Positions 52,366 through 60,166 of a stretch of 64,000 nt of DNA are shown here, piece by piece. Made by a program: the position numbers and the translations under genes. The notes under the pieces were generated by a model. It was not told where the DNA came from, ran no database searches, and saw nothing but the letters and a program-made list of their open reading frames with translations. Position 1 is the first letter of the stretch; every line of letters begins with the position of its first letter. The stretch is from assembly GCF_017876405.1 (NCBI RefSeq), contig NZ_JAGINW010000001.1:6523203-6587202 (forward strand), given 5' to 3'. The stretch is from Kibdelosporangium banguiense. GTDB lineage: Bacteria; Actinomycetota; Actinomycetes; Mycobacteriales; Pseudonocardiaceae.

Positions 52366-53951
52366 GCGCCAGCAGAGAGTTTTCCATCAGCGAGCACAAA
52401 AAGGTGGAGCTGTTCCACGAATTCATGCTCGCCCCGGCCAAAGTGACCCCGGACAAAGCCGCCGTCACCGAACAAGGCGTGGACGGCAAACTCACCACGC
52501 TGACGTATCGGCAACTCGCGCGGCTGGTCCACGAGTACGCCTTCGCGCTCGACGAACTCGGGCTGGACATCGGCGACCGGGTGGTGATCGAGTCCGACAC
52601 CTCGGGCCCGGCCGTCGCGATGTTGCTGGCGTGCTCGTCACTTGGACTGACGTTCATCCCGGTCAGCCCGGACACCCCGCTGCGGCGGGTGATGTCGATC
52701 ATCGAGTCGGCCGACGCGGCATTGCATGTACAGGCAGCCGACGGCACGCGCGACGACCTGCCACCCGAGGTGGCGACCGGGCGGTTCGGGCCAACTGGAC
52801 TGGTGATCAGCCGCGCACCCAAGGCACGTACCCGATACCGGCGGGAAGTCGTTGCGACCGACGCCGCCTACATGATCTTCACGTCCGGCACCACCGGCCG
52901 CCCCAAAGGGGTCGCGATGAGCCACCGCGGCGTGATCGCGTTCTACCGCGGCATGCTGGCGCACGGCATCATCACCAGCGACGCCCGGGTGGCCACGACG
53001 TCCCCGCTGCAGTTCGACTTCGCCCTGCTGGACATCGGCCTGGCGCTGGGCAGCGGCGCCACGCTGCTCCCGGTGCCGCGCGAGTCGGTGAAATGGCCGC
53101 GCAGGTTCCTCGGTTTCCTGCGGGAATCCGGTGCGACCCAGGTCAACGGGGTGCCGTCGATCTGGCGGCCGGTGATGCGCCACGAACACAACGCCCTGGC
53201 CGAGCTGACCCGGATCCGGGGAATCCTGTTCTCCGGCGAGAACTTCCCGATCCCGGAACTGCGCCGGCTGCAGCAGGCGCTGCCGATGGTGCGGATCGTG
53301 AACTGCTTCGGGCCGACCGAGTCGATGGCGTTCTCCCTGACCGACGTGCCCAACCCGGTACCGGCGGACCTCAAGCGGCTGTCGATCGGATTCGCCTACC
53401 CGGGCGCGGAGATGATCCTGATCGACGACGACGGCCACCCGATCGATCTGCCGAACGTCGTCGGCCAGATCTACATGCGCGGTCCGTCGCTGTTCAACGG
53501 CTACTGGGACGACGAGGAAGCCACCCGTGCCGCGCTGGTGCCCGACCCGCTCAACCCGCGCTCCGGGCAGAAGGTGCTCAAATCGGGCGATCTGGCGTAT
53601 CGCGGGGAACACGGCGAGCTGTACTTCTGCGGCCGGGCCGACTCACAGGTCAAGATCCGCGGCAACCGGGTGGAGCTGGGCGAGGTCGAACGCCGGCTGG
53701 CCGAGTTCCCCGGCATCGCCTCCGCGGCGGCGTTCGTGCGCCAGCGCTCCGGCCAGGACCCGGAGCTGAGCGCGTTCGTCGTGATGGAGCCTGGTGTGCC
53801 GGACTTCGAGGAGGTCGCGCTCAGCGCGTTCTGCATGCAGACCATGCCCGACTACATGGTTCCCCGTGACGTCAAGGTACTCAAGGAACTGCCGGTCACC
53901 GCGAACGGCAAGACCGACCGAGCAGCACTGGCCGCCGCAGGGGGTGCGTGA
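52362..53951 (+). CDS. Stand-alone adenylation (AMP-forming) enzyme 1
   Basis: 529 residues; GTG start overlaps the PKS5 stop by four bases, with GGAGG (52351-52355) upstream, so translation is coupled to PKS5. Core motifs: A3 FTSGTTGRPKGVAMSH (from about 173), A4 QFDFALLDIG with Asp219, A5 NCFGPTE, A8 GRADSQVKIRGNRVELGE, A10 PVTANGKTDR near the C-terminus. It has no carrier or condensation domain, so it should activate a small acid and load it on a separate carrier protein. In macrolactam clusters such enzymes (VinN, VinM, IdnL1 types) load the beta-amino-acid starter or cap it with an alpha-amino acid. An Asp at the A4 position favours an amino acid with a free amine. Which of the two jobs this one does cannot be told from the sequence. 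Confidence 0.88.
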   Translation: MSASREFSISEHKKVELFHEFMLAPAKVTPDKAAVTEQGVDGKLTTLTYRQLARLVHEYAFALDELGLDIGDRVVIESDTSGPAVAMLLACSSLGLTFIPVSPDTPLRRVMSIIESADAALHVQAADGTRDDLPPEVATGRFGPTGLVISRAPKARTRYRREVVATDAAYMIFTSGTTGRPKGVAMSHRGVIAFYRGMLAHGIITSDARVATTSPLQFDFALLDIGLALGSGATLLPVPRESVKWPRRFLGFLRESGATQVNGVPSIWRPVMRHEHNALAELTRIRGILFSGENFPIPELRRLQQALPMVRIVNCFGPTESMAFSLTDVPNPVPADLKRLSIGFAYPGAEMILIDDDGHPIDLPNVVGQIYMRGPSLFNGYWDDEEATRAALVPDPLNPRSGQKVLKSGDLAYRGEHGELYFCGRADSQVKIRGNRVELGEVERRLAEFPGIASAAAFVRQRSGQDPELSAFVVMEPGVPDFEEVALSAFCMQTMPDYMVPRDVKVLKELPVTANGKTDRAALAAAGGA

Positions 53952-53959
53952 GGCCGTAC

Positions 53960-54547
53960 TCACGAAGGCAGAGCACTCTCGACGCCCGCGACGGCCCGGA
54001 TCGCATCGGCGAGGTCCCGGCCGTTGGGGGCCTTGTTCGGGTCCACCAGCCACTGCGCGATCACCCCGGTCAGCATGGCCAGCGCGAACGAGCCGACCGA
54101 CCGGACCGACTTCTCGTCGGACGCGGGGTCGATCAGTTGCAGCAGCGTCGCCAGGCCGCGGCGGGCGGTCTCCTGGGCCGCGGAGAAGTACGGGCGCATC
54201 TCGGGCGAGTGCTGGAGGTGGGTGAAGACCTCGAACTGCGCCACCCACAACGCCCGGTGCTCCTCGAACAGGTCGATCACTCGGGTCCAGGTCGTCTCGA
54301 ACCGCTCGATCGGCGTGGCGTCCGGGTCGACGTTCTCGGCCAGGGTCCGGCCGATCTCCTGACCCCACTCCTCGGTGGCCTGGATGAGGGCCGCGTTCAT
54401 CAACGCGTCCTTCGTGCCGAAGTGGTACCCGATCGATCCGAGGTTGGTGTTGGACGCCGCGACGATGTCACGGGCGGTCGTCCGGGCGAACCCCTTCTCG
54501 AGCAGGCACTTCTTCGCGCCCTCGAGCAGCTGCTCCCGATGTCCCAT
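53960..54547 (-). CDS. TetR-family transcriptional repressor
   Basis: 195 residues from the ATG ending at 54547, with GGGGA five bases upstream on the minus strand; an in-frame ATG at 54559 is a possible alternative. Longer versions would run through the operator and are unlikely. The N-terminal helix-turn-helix reads TTARDIVAASNTNLGS then IGYHFGTKDAL. The C-terminal half is an all-helical ligand-binding domain (TetR_C type). It converges on the adenylation gene with only 8 bases between stops, and faces a ruined MFS gene across a symmetric operator. That arrangement is the classic repressor-exporter pair, now missing a working exporter. It may still control the starter operon. Confidence 0.9.
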   Translation of the reverse strand: MGHREQLLEGAKKCLLEKGFARTTARDIVAASNTNLGSIGYHFGTKDALMNAALIQATEEWGQEIGRTLAENVDPDATPIERFETTWTRVIDLFEEHRALWVAQFEVFTHLQHSPEMRPYFSAAQETARRGLATLLQLIDPASDEKSVRSVGSFALAMLTGVIAQWLVDPNKAPNGRDLADAIRAVAGVESALPS

Positions 54548-54586
54548 CACAGTCCCCATCTGCAGGAATGACCTGGACGAACGTTG

Positions 54587-54631
54587 CATACAGATGTCTT
54601 GTATGATTGTCTTAGACATCCGTCCTAGACA
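54587..54631. promoter_or_regulatory. Symmetric TetR operator
   Basis: Four half-sites are centred on base 54613: TGTCT at 54595-54599 and 54608-54612, AGACA at 54614-54618 and 54627-54631, with equal 8-base gaps on each side. The core TGTCT-T-AGACA is a perfect palindrome. A second palindrome, CATACA (54587-54592) and TGTATG (54600-54605), overlaps the left side. It lies between the TetR start and the divergent MFS remnant, where an autoregulated operator is expected. Two stacked half-site pairs suggest two dimers binding. Confidence 0.65.
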
Positions 54632-54660
54632 AACATGTAAGACCATTGTACAGTTCTCCC

Positions 54661-54848
54661 GTGACGCAGGTAGCCGTGAACCAGACAGCCTCGGGCGGTC
54701 CCGGGATGCTTGTGGCCGCCCGGGCACTACAAGGTATCGGTGCGGCCGTGCTGATGCGCTCAACCTTCGCGATCATCCACACCGTGTTCCCCGGCAGGCG
54801 GCGGCCGCGCTGGGACCGGTGGTCTCCGGCGCGCCGCTGAACTGCCTG
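54661..54848 (+). pseudogene. Remnant of a DHA2/EmrB-type MFS exporter gene
   Basis: The frame from 54661 reads LVAARALQGIGAAVLM then STFAIIHTVFPG, which is the TM4-TM5 region (motif C neighbourhood) of drug:H+ antiporters. At about 54798 the frame is lost. A different frame continues AALGPVVSGAPLN (54801 on), the next conserved stretch of the same family, with roughly a dozen residues deleted. Nothing of TM1-3 or of the rest of the protein remains. It is therefore a decayed internal fragment, not a gene. It sits where the TetR-controlled exporter should be. Bases 54849-54960 hold nothing recognisable. Confidence 0.75.
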
Positions 54849-54977
54849 CGGCGTGTTTCGCGAATCGGGTATCGAAATTTACAAGGGCGCTGGTGGGGTC
54901 GGCTAGGGGCCCATGCTGTCGTCGTCTCTTTATCATTGGTTTCATCCCCGTGGTATTGAGACCGGAGGATTTCACGC

Positions 54978-56333
54978 ATGACGTTGCTGGCAGACGGTCT
55001 TACCGATACGGCGCGATTCCGTGCGTACGGGCCTCGGCATATCGACGCCGTCGCGGAGCGCTTCGGTCTGCCCGCCGAGATCTGTTCGACGATCAAGGCC
55101 ATTGCCCGCGTCCTGCCATTCCGGGTGAACGAGTACGTGCTGAACGAACTGGTGGACTGGCACAACATCCCGGACGACCCGATCTTCCGGATGGTCTTCC
55201 CGCAGCGCGGCATGCTGTCGCCGGCCGACGAGTTCCGGCTGGCCGCCCTGGGCGCCGACCCGGGCATGAAGGTGGCGTTACGCCAGGCGGTCAAGGAGAT
55301 CCGCGACGGGCTCAACCCGCACCCGTCCGGCCAGAGACAGCTCAACGTGCCCACTGTGGACGGTGTGCGGATCCCTGGTCTGCAACACAAGTACCTGCAG
55401 ACCGTGCTGTACTTCCCGGCTCAGGGGCAGACGTGCCATTCGTACTGCACCTACTGCTTCCGCTGGGCCCAGTTCGTCGGCGACGCCGATCTGCGGTTCG
55501 CCGCACCGAATCCGGACGGCCTGATCGCGTATCTGAAGCGGCACCCCCACGTCTCGGACGTCCTGGTGACCGGCGGCGACCCGATGGTGATGTCCACCGA
55601 GCGGCTGCGTTCGCACCTGAGGCCGATTCTGGACGTCGAGTCCGTCAGCACGATCCGGATCGGCACGAAGTCGGTCGCCTACTGGCCGTATCGGTTCGTC
55701 ACCGACCGGGACGCCGACGACGTCCTGCGGCTGTTCGAAGAAGTCGTCGCCGCCGGCCGGACCTTGGCAGTGATGGCGCATTTCTCGCATCCCCGGGAAC
55801 TCGAGACCGCCGTCGCGCGCCAGGCGATCGCCCGCATCCGGTCCACGGGTGCTGTCGTGTACTGCCAGGGGCCGATGATCGCGCACGTCAACGACGACGC
55901 CCCCACTTGGTCGGAGCTCTGGCGCCGCGAGCTGGCCGTCGGGGCAGTGCCCTACTACATGTTCGTGGAACGCGATACCGGTCCACATGAGTACTTCAAG
56001 GTGCCGTTGGCCCGTGCCGTGGAGATTTTCCATGCGGCGTACCGGACTTTGCCGGGACTGGCCCGCACGGTCCGCGGCCCGGTGATGTCCGCGACACCCG
56101 GGAAGGTCGTGGTGGACGGGGTCGAGGAGACCCCGGCAGGCCGGTTCTTCCAACTGCGGATGCTGCAGGCTCGAAATCCCGCGCTGGCTGGGAGACCATT
56201 CCGGGCGAGGTACTCCACGAGTGCCTCGTGGCTGACCGAGCTGCGCATCGACCGATCCGCGCCGCCGGACATCACCGCTGCCGTCGCGGGCACCGGTGTC
56301 CAGGGGACGCCTGCCCTGACCGGGCAAGGCTGA
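54978..56333 (+). CDS. Radical SAM 2,3-aminomutase (KamA family)
   Basis: 451 residues; ATG with GGAGG (54964-54968) nine bases upstream. The cluster motif CxxxCxxC is at Cys153, Cys157 and Cys160 (CHSYCTYCFRW). Lys376 in ATPGKVVVDG aligns with the PLP-binding lysine of lysine 2,3-aminomutase. The two Asp residues that hold the lysine side chain in that enzyme appear replaced: Arg332 (MFVERDTGPHEYF) and about Ala372. A positive residue there fits an acidic substrate, as in glutamate 2,3-aminomutases, better than lysine. In incednine biosynthesis a glutamate 2,3-aminomutase supplies beta-glutamate for the starter. It heads a tight five-gene operon. The family is sure; the substrate is inference from a hand alignment. 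Confidence 0.85.
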   Translation: MTLLADGLTDTARFRAYGPRHIDAVAERFGLPAEICSTIKAIARVLPFRVNEYVLNELVDWHNIPDDPIFRMVFPQRGMLSPADEFRLAALGADPGMKVALRQAVKEIRDGLNPHPSGQRQLNVPTVDGVRIPGLQHKYLQTVLYFPAQGQTCHSYCTYCFRWAQFVGDADLRFAAPNPDGLIAYLKRHPHVSDVLVTGGDPMVMSTERLRSHLRPILDVESVSTIRIGTKSVAYWPYRFVTDRDADDVLRLFEEVVAAGRTLAVMAHFSHPRELETAVARQAIARIRSTGAVVYCQGPMIAHVNDDAPTWSELWRRELAVGAVPYYMFVERDTGPHEYFKVPLARAVEIFHAAYRTLPGLARTVRGPVMSATPGKVVVDGVEETPAGRFFQLRMLQARNPALAGRPFRARYSTSASWLTELRIDRSAPPDITAAVAGTGVQGTPALTGQG

Positions 56334-56348
56334 AGGGAGCAGACACCC

Positions 56349-57605
56349 ATGGCCAGCTGGCGGGTCTCGCCGAACCTCGCGCTCAACCAACTGGTCGCCG
56401 CTCGTCAGGCCAACGGTGAATCCATTGTGCACCTGGGGTTCGGGGAGGCACGGCTGCCCGCGTTCGCTCCCTTGGTGGAACGTCTGATCGCCGGTGCCAG
56501 CCGCAACTCCTACGGCCCGGTCGCCGGTGGCCCGGCGGCCCGGGAGGCCGCGGCGGGATACTTCTCCCGCAGGCGGATGCCCACCAGCTCGGACCAGATC
56601 GTGCTGGCCCCGGGCAGCAAACCGCTGCTGATGGCGTTGAACCTGGTCGTGTCGGGCGACGTGCTGATCCCCAAGCCGGCGTGGAACACCTATGCCCCGC
56701 AGGCCGAACTCGCCGGCAAGAAGGCGTTCGGCGTGCCGATCCCGCCGCAGGCCGGTGGCATCCCGGACCCGGCCGCCCTGCGGGAGACCATTCTCGCGGC
56801 CCGCGCACTGGGGCGTGATCCGCGGATCGTGATCCTCACGTTGCCCGACAACCCCACCGGGACGCTGGCCACGCCCGAGCTGATCCGGGAGGTCTGCACG
56901 ATCGCCGAGCAGGAGGACCTGCTCATCATCTCCGACGAGATCTACCGGGACGTCGTGCACGACCCGAAAGCCCCGTTCATCAGCCCGGCCGAGCTCGTAC
57001 CGCCGCGAACCGTTGTCACGTCAGGGTTCTCCAAGAGCCTGGCACTGGGCGGCTGGCGGATCGGCGTGGCCCGGTTCCCGGACGGCGCGTGGGGCAACCA
57101 GATCCGGGACGGCGTGGTGTCCTTCGCGAGCGAGGTCTGGTCCACATTGGCCGGACCGATGCAGGAGGTCGCGGAGTACGCGTTCAACGAGCCACCCGAG
57201 CTGAGGCAACGGCTCGCCGACAGCGCCCGTCTGCACGGCGCGGTGGCCCGTGCGGTGCACCAGATCATGGTCGACGCCGGTGCCACATGCCGGCCGCCGA
57301 CGGGTGCTTTTTATGTATATCCCGATTTCGAGCCGGTCCGCAACAAACTGAGCCTGCTCGGGATCACCGACTCGGACTCGTTGCGCCAGCACATCCTCGA
57401 CGAGTACGGCATCGTGGTGCTGGCTGGACACCTGCTCGGCGACGACTTCGGCGCGTTGCGCTTCAAGGCCGCCACCAGCATGCTCTACGGCGACACCGCC
57501 GAGTTGCAGCAACTCGCGCTGGACTCCGCCGACCCGACCAGGCTTCCGCACGTACGGGACGTCCTGACCAGGATCGAGGAAGCCTTCACCAAACTGTGCG
57601 CGTGA
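56349..57605 (+). CDS. PLP-dependent class I/II aminotransferase-fold enzyme
   Basis: 418 residues; ATG 15 bases after the aminomutase stop, with AAGGGAG (56334-56340) upstream. Class I/II fold features: DNPTGTLA loop, SDEIYRDVVHD with the PLP-ring Asp/Tyr, and the Schiff-base lysine in SGFSKSLALGGWRIG. A conserved Arg binds carboxylates in the C-terminal part (FKAATS context is less typical). Next to an aminomutase and a starter-loading set it most likely processes the beta-amino acid. Either transamination or PLP-dependent decarboxylation is possible; the incednine pathway uses a PLP enzyme to decarboxylate beta-glutamate to 3-aminobutyrate. Fold is sure, reaction is not. Confidence 0.85.
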   Translation: MASWRVSPNLALNQLVAARQANGESIVHLGFGEARLPAFAPLVERLIAGASRNSYGPVAGGPAAREAAAGYFSRRRMPTSSDQIVLAPGSKPLLMALNLVVSGDVLIPKPAWNTYAPQAELAGKKAFGVPIPPQAGGIPDPAALRETILAARALGRDPRIVILTLPDNPTGTLATPELIREVCTIAEQEDLLIISDEIYRDVVHDPKAPFISPAELVPPRTVVTSGFSKSLALGGWRIGVARFPDGAWGNQIRDGVVSFASEVWSTLAGPMQEVAEYAFNEPPELRQRLADSARLHGAVARAVHQIMVDAGATCRPPTGAFYVYPDFEPVRNKLSLLGITDSDSLRQHILDEYGIVVLAGHLLGDDFGALRFKAATSMLYGDTAELQQLALDSADPTRLPHVRDVLTRIEEAFTKLCA

Positions 57606-57619
57606 GGGGTTTTGACGAA

Positions 57620-59185
57620 ATGAAACTGGCATTGGAGCATGCGCTGCACGCACGTTTCTTACGCGGTCTCGAGCGTGCGGGCGACCATCCGGCTATCACT
57701 GTCGGCGACGAATCTGTGTCCTACGCGGCCGCGCACGAACTCGCCCTGTCCTGGGCGGGGGCGCTGCTGAACGTGACGGGTGCCCCCAATGCCACATTGG
57801 GGGCATCAGATGCCCCCAATGTGGCATTGGGGGCAAAACCTGTCGCGGTTTTGACAGGTCGCAGCATCGAAGCGTACATCGGAATCCTGGCGTGTCTGTA
57901 CGCAGGCCTTCCGGTTGTGCCGTTGATGACCGAATTCCCGGCGGTGCGCACCCGGCAAATGCTGGAGGCCGCAGGCGTTGCGGCAATCATTGTCGACAAG
58001 GAAGGCGCGGAACAACTCCCTGAGCTCGGTCTGGACCTGCCCGTTCTTGCCCCGGGCACCGGCGGCGGCACGATTCCGTTGCGGGGTGCGCTGGCACAGC
58101 CGCGCGCAGTCCAGCCTGATGATGTTGCCTACGTGCTGTTCACATCGGGGTCGACCGGGAAGCCGAAGGGCGTGCGCCTGACCCACGGCAATATGACGCA
58201 CTACTTCGGACTGATGGACGCCTGGTACGACTTCACCGCCGAGGATGTGTTCTCCCAGGCAGCGGGCCTGAACTGGGACTCGGCCGTCTCGGACCTGTGG
58301 TGCGCGTGGGGTGCGGGCGCAGGCCTCGTCTCCGTGCTCACGCCTGCATACCGCGACATCCCGATGTTCGTGCGGGAGAACGGGATCACGGTCTGGTTCT
58401 CCGCACCGAGCGTCATCGCCCTGGTCCGGCGCACGGGCAAGCTGCAGCCTGGCACGATGCCGTCGTTGCGCTGGACGTACTTCGGCGGTGAGGCCCTGAC
58501 CTGTGAGGACGCCGCGGGCTGGCAGGCCGCGGCGCCGGAGTCGGCCGTGGTGAACGTGTACGGCCCGACCGAGATGACGATCACCACGCACCGTCACACC
58601 TGGAACCCGTTGACCTCGCCTGAGCTGGGCGTGAACGGTGTGGTGCCGCTCGGTCCGATCCACCCGGGGCACGGCGAGCGCCTGGTCGACGAGAACGGCG
58701 AGCTGTCACAGACCGAAGGCGAACTATGGGTCACGGGACCGCAGATGTCCGCCGGTTACGTCGACCCTGCCGACGGCGTTGGGAAGTACCTGCGTGAAGA
58801 GGGCCGCATTTGGTACCGCACCGGTGATCGGGTCCGGCGCGTGCACACCGGGGAACTGATCTACCTCGGCCGGGTGGACTCGCAGGTCCAGGTCGGCGGT
58901 TACCGGGTGGAGCCGGCCGAGATCGACCACGCGCTGCGCGGGATCGACGGCGTGCTGGACGGCGTCACTGTCGGTGCTCTGGTGGACAACACCGCCGTAC
59001 TGATGGCTTTCTACACCGGCGAACGTATTCCGCCTGCCGTGTTCGCGCACAAACTGGCCGATGTGCTGCCGCAGCAGATGATTCCCAGGCACTACCGGCA
59101 TGTCGAGCAGTTCCCGTTGAACACCAACAAGAAGATCGACCGGCTCGCCCTCACGGCGGTCGCGGCGCAAGCACTCAGGAAATAG
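57620..59185 (+). CDS. Stand-alone adenylation (AMP-forming) enzyme 2, carrying palindromic element
   Basis: 521 residues from the ATG at 57620 with GAGGGG (57604-57609) upstream, 14 bases after the previous stop; the frame is open far upstream but that part overlaps the aminotransferase gene. Motifs: A3 VLFTSGSTGKPKGVRLTH, A4 GLNWDSAVSDLW, A5 NVYGPTEMT, A8 GRVDSQVQVGGYRVEPAE, A10 PLNTNKKIDRLAL with an unusual NKK in place of NGK. Residues about 55-72 (APNATLGASDAPNVALGA) are encoded by the palindromic element and fill the loop before the A1/A2 strand, where relatives have a short GVxPGD turn. The protein reads on in frame after it, so it is probably still made. It likely acts with adenylation enzyme 1 in loading or protecting the starter (VinM/VinN roles). 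Confidence 0.87.
   Translation: MKLALEHALHARFLRGLERAGDHPAITVGDESVSYAAAHELALSWAGALLNVTGAPNATLGASDAPNVALGAKPVAVLTGRSIEAYIGILACLYAGLPVVPLMTEFPAVRTRQMLEAAGVAAIIVDKEGAEQLPELGLDLPVLAPGTGGGTIPLRGALAQPRAVQPDDVAYVLFTSGSTGKPKGVRLTHGNMTHYFGLMDAWYDFTAEDVFSQAAGLNWDSAVSDLWCAWGAGAGLVSVLTPAYRDIPMFVRENGITVWFSAPSVIALVRRTGKLQPGTMPSLRWTYFGGEALTCEDAAGWQAAAPESAVVNVYGPTEMTITTHRHTWNPLTSPELGVNGVVPLGPIHPGHGERLVDENGELSQTEGELWVTGPQMSAGYVDPADGVGKYLREEGRIWYRTGDRVRRVHTGELIYLGRVDSQVQVGGYRVEPAEIDHALRGIDGVLDGVTVGALVDNTAVLMAFYTGERIPPAVFAHKLADVLPQQMIPRHYRHVEQFPLNTNKKIDRLALTAVAAQALRK
57782..57834. repeat. In-frame palindromic element, perfect copy (adenylation gene)
   Basis: A 53-base perfect palindrome: 26 bases on each side of one central base (57808). 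The left arm begins GCCCCCAATG and ends CATTGGGGGC with CCA between; the right arm has TGG between. Centre atcagat. Each arm is itself almost a palindrome. It is the only copy outside a PKS gene. Right flank aaaac is shared with DH5/8/9; the left flank (gacgggt) is not. Confidence 0.9.
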
Positions 59186-59193
59186 GGCGAATC

Positions 59194-60147
59194 ATGGTCG
59201 CAGACTCCGGCAACGCGCACACAGCCCTGGTTTTCCCCGGCATGGGCCCGTCCCGGTTCGAGGACATCGCCAAGTTCATGCTCATCAACCCGTTCGCCCG
59301 TAAACTCGTCGCGGAGGCGGACAAAGTCCTCGGATACTCCCTGTTCGACGCCTACCGTGACGCCAAAGGCGAGTACAACCGGCATGCGCAGGTCGCCTTC
59401 GTGGTGAACTGCCTGGCGTTCGCGCAGTGGGCCGAGGACACGATCGGCGTGGAGCCGGATCTGATCACCGGGCCGAGTTTCGGCGGCCGGGCGGCCGCGG
59501 CGCATTCCGGAGCGGTGAGTTTCGCCGAGGTGGTGTGGCTGACTTCGCAACTGGCGACGGTGATGGACGAGTACTTCACTGCCGAGCACCCGGACATCGT
59601 GACTCACTCGTTCGTCCGGACACCTTTGCCCGAACTGACCAAGATCCTCGGCGAGCTCACCGAAGCCGGGCACTGGCACGAGATCTCGTGCCGGCTCGAC
59701 CACGATTTCCACATGCTGTCACTGGGCATCGGGCAGGTGGACTGGGTCAAGCGCAGGCTGAGCTCGATCGGCGGCCTGTCGCTGTACACCATGCAACCGC
59801 CCATGCACGCCAGTATCTTCGCAGGACTGCGTGAACGTGTGGACGCCGAGATCTTCAGCCAGGTCACCTGGGCCGACCCGGTCGTGCCGGTGATCGCCGA
59901 CCAGGACGGATCGGTGCGGCACACCGGTGCCGGCGTGCGGACCATGTTGCTGGACGGGTTCGTTCGCGCGGTGCAGTGGCCGGACGTGGTCGCGACATTG
60001 CAGAGTTCGCGCGTCACCAAGCTTTATGTCGCCGGTCAGGACAGCATGTTCGGACGTGTCCCGTGCACCACCCGGAACTTCGAAGTGGTCGGCATAAATC
60101 CCCGTTTCGTGATGCAACCACGTGCCAGAGTGGTTGCTGTGCGGTAG
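59194..60147 (+). CDS. VinK-like acyltransferase (starter transfer to PKS1)
   Basis: 317 residues; ATG 8 bases after the adenylation stop. FabD-like fold features: LVFPGMGPS at the N-terminus, nucleophile Ser95 in TGPSFGG, and His205 in QPPMHASIF. The second oxyanion motif is GMG rather than GQG, and the usual carboxylate-binding Arg after the nucleophile (ARG of malonyl ATs) is absent (WLTSQLATVMDEYF). This fits a transferase for a non-carboxylated aminoacyl chain. In vicenistatin biosynthesis VinK moves a dipeptidyl starter from a discrete ACP to the loading ACP of the first PKS. PKS1 here has just such a free N-terminal ACP. The donor carrier protein is not in the window. Confidence 0.82.
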   Translation: MVADSGNAHTALVFPGMGPSRFEDIAKFMLINPFARKLVAEADKVLGYSLFDAYRDAKGEYNRHAQVAFVVNCLAFAQWAEDTIGVEPDLITGPSFGGRAAAAHSGAVSFAEVVWLTSQLATVMDEYFTAEHPDIVTHSFVRTPLPELTKILGELTEAGHWHEISCRLDHDFHMLSLGIGQVDWVKRRLSSIGGLSLYTMQPPMHASIFAGLRERVDAEIFSQVTWADPVVPVIADQDGSVRHTGAGVRTMLLDGFVRAVQWPDVVATLQSSRVTKLYVAGQDSMFGRVPCTTRNFEVVGINPRFVMQPRARVVAVR

Positions 60148-60166
60148 TTTGCCAGATGTGACTGGC

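Noticed and set aside
54548..54763. Longer start for the TetR protein
   Set aside because: It would be translated through the symmetric operator and adds residues unlike the family.
54978..56333. Calling the aminomutase lysine-specific
   Set aside because: The acidic side-chain-binding positions of lysine 2,3-aminomutase appear not to be conserved.
57089..57619. Long N-terminal extension of adenylation enzyme 2
   Set aside because: It overlaps the aminotransferase gene in another frame; the ATG at 57620 fits family length and has GAGGGG upstream.
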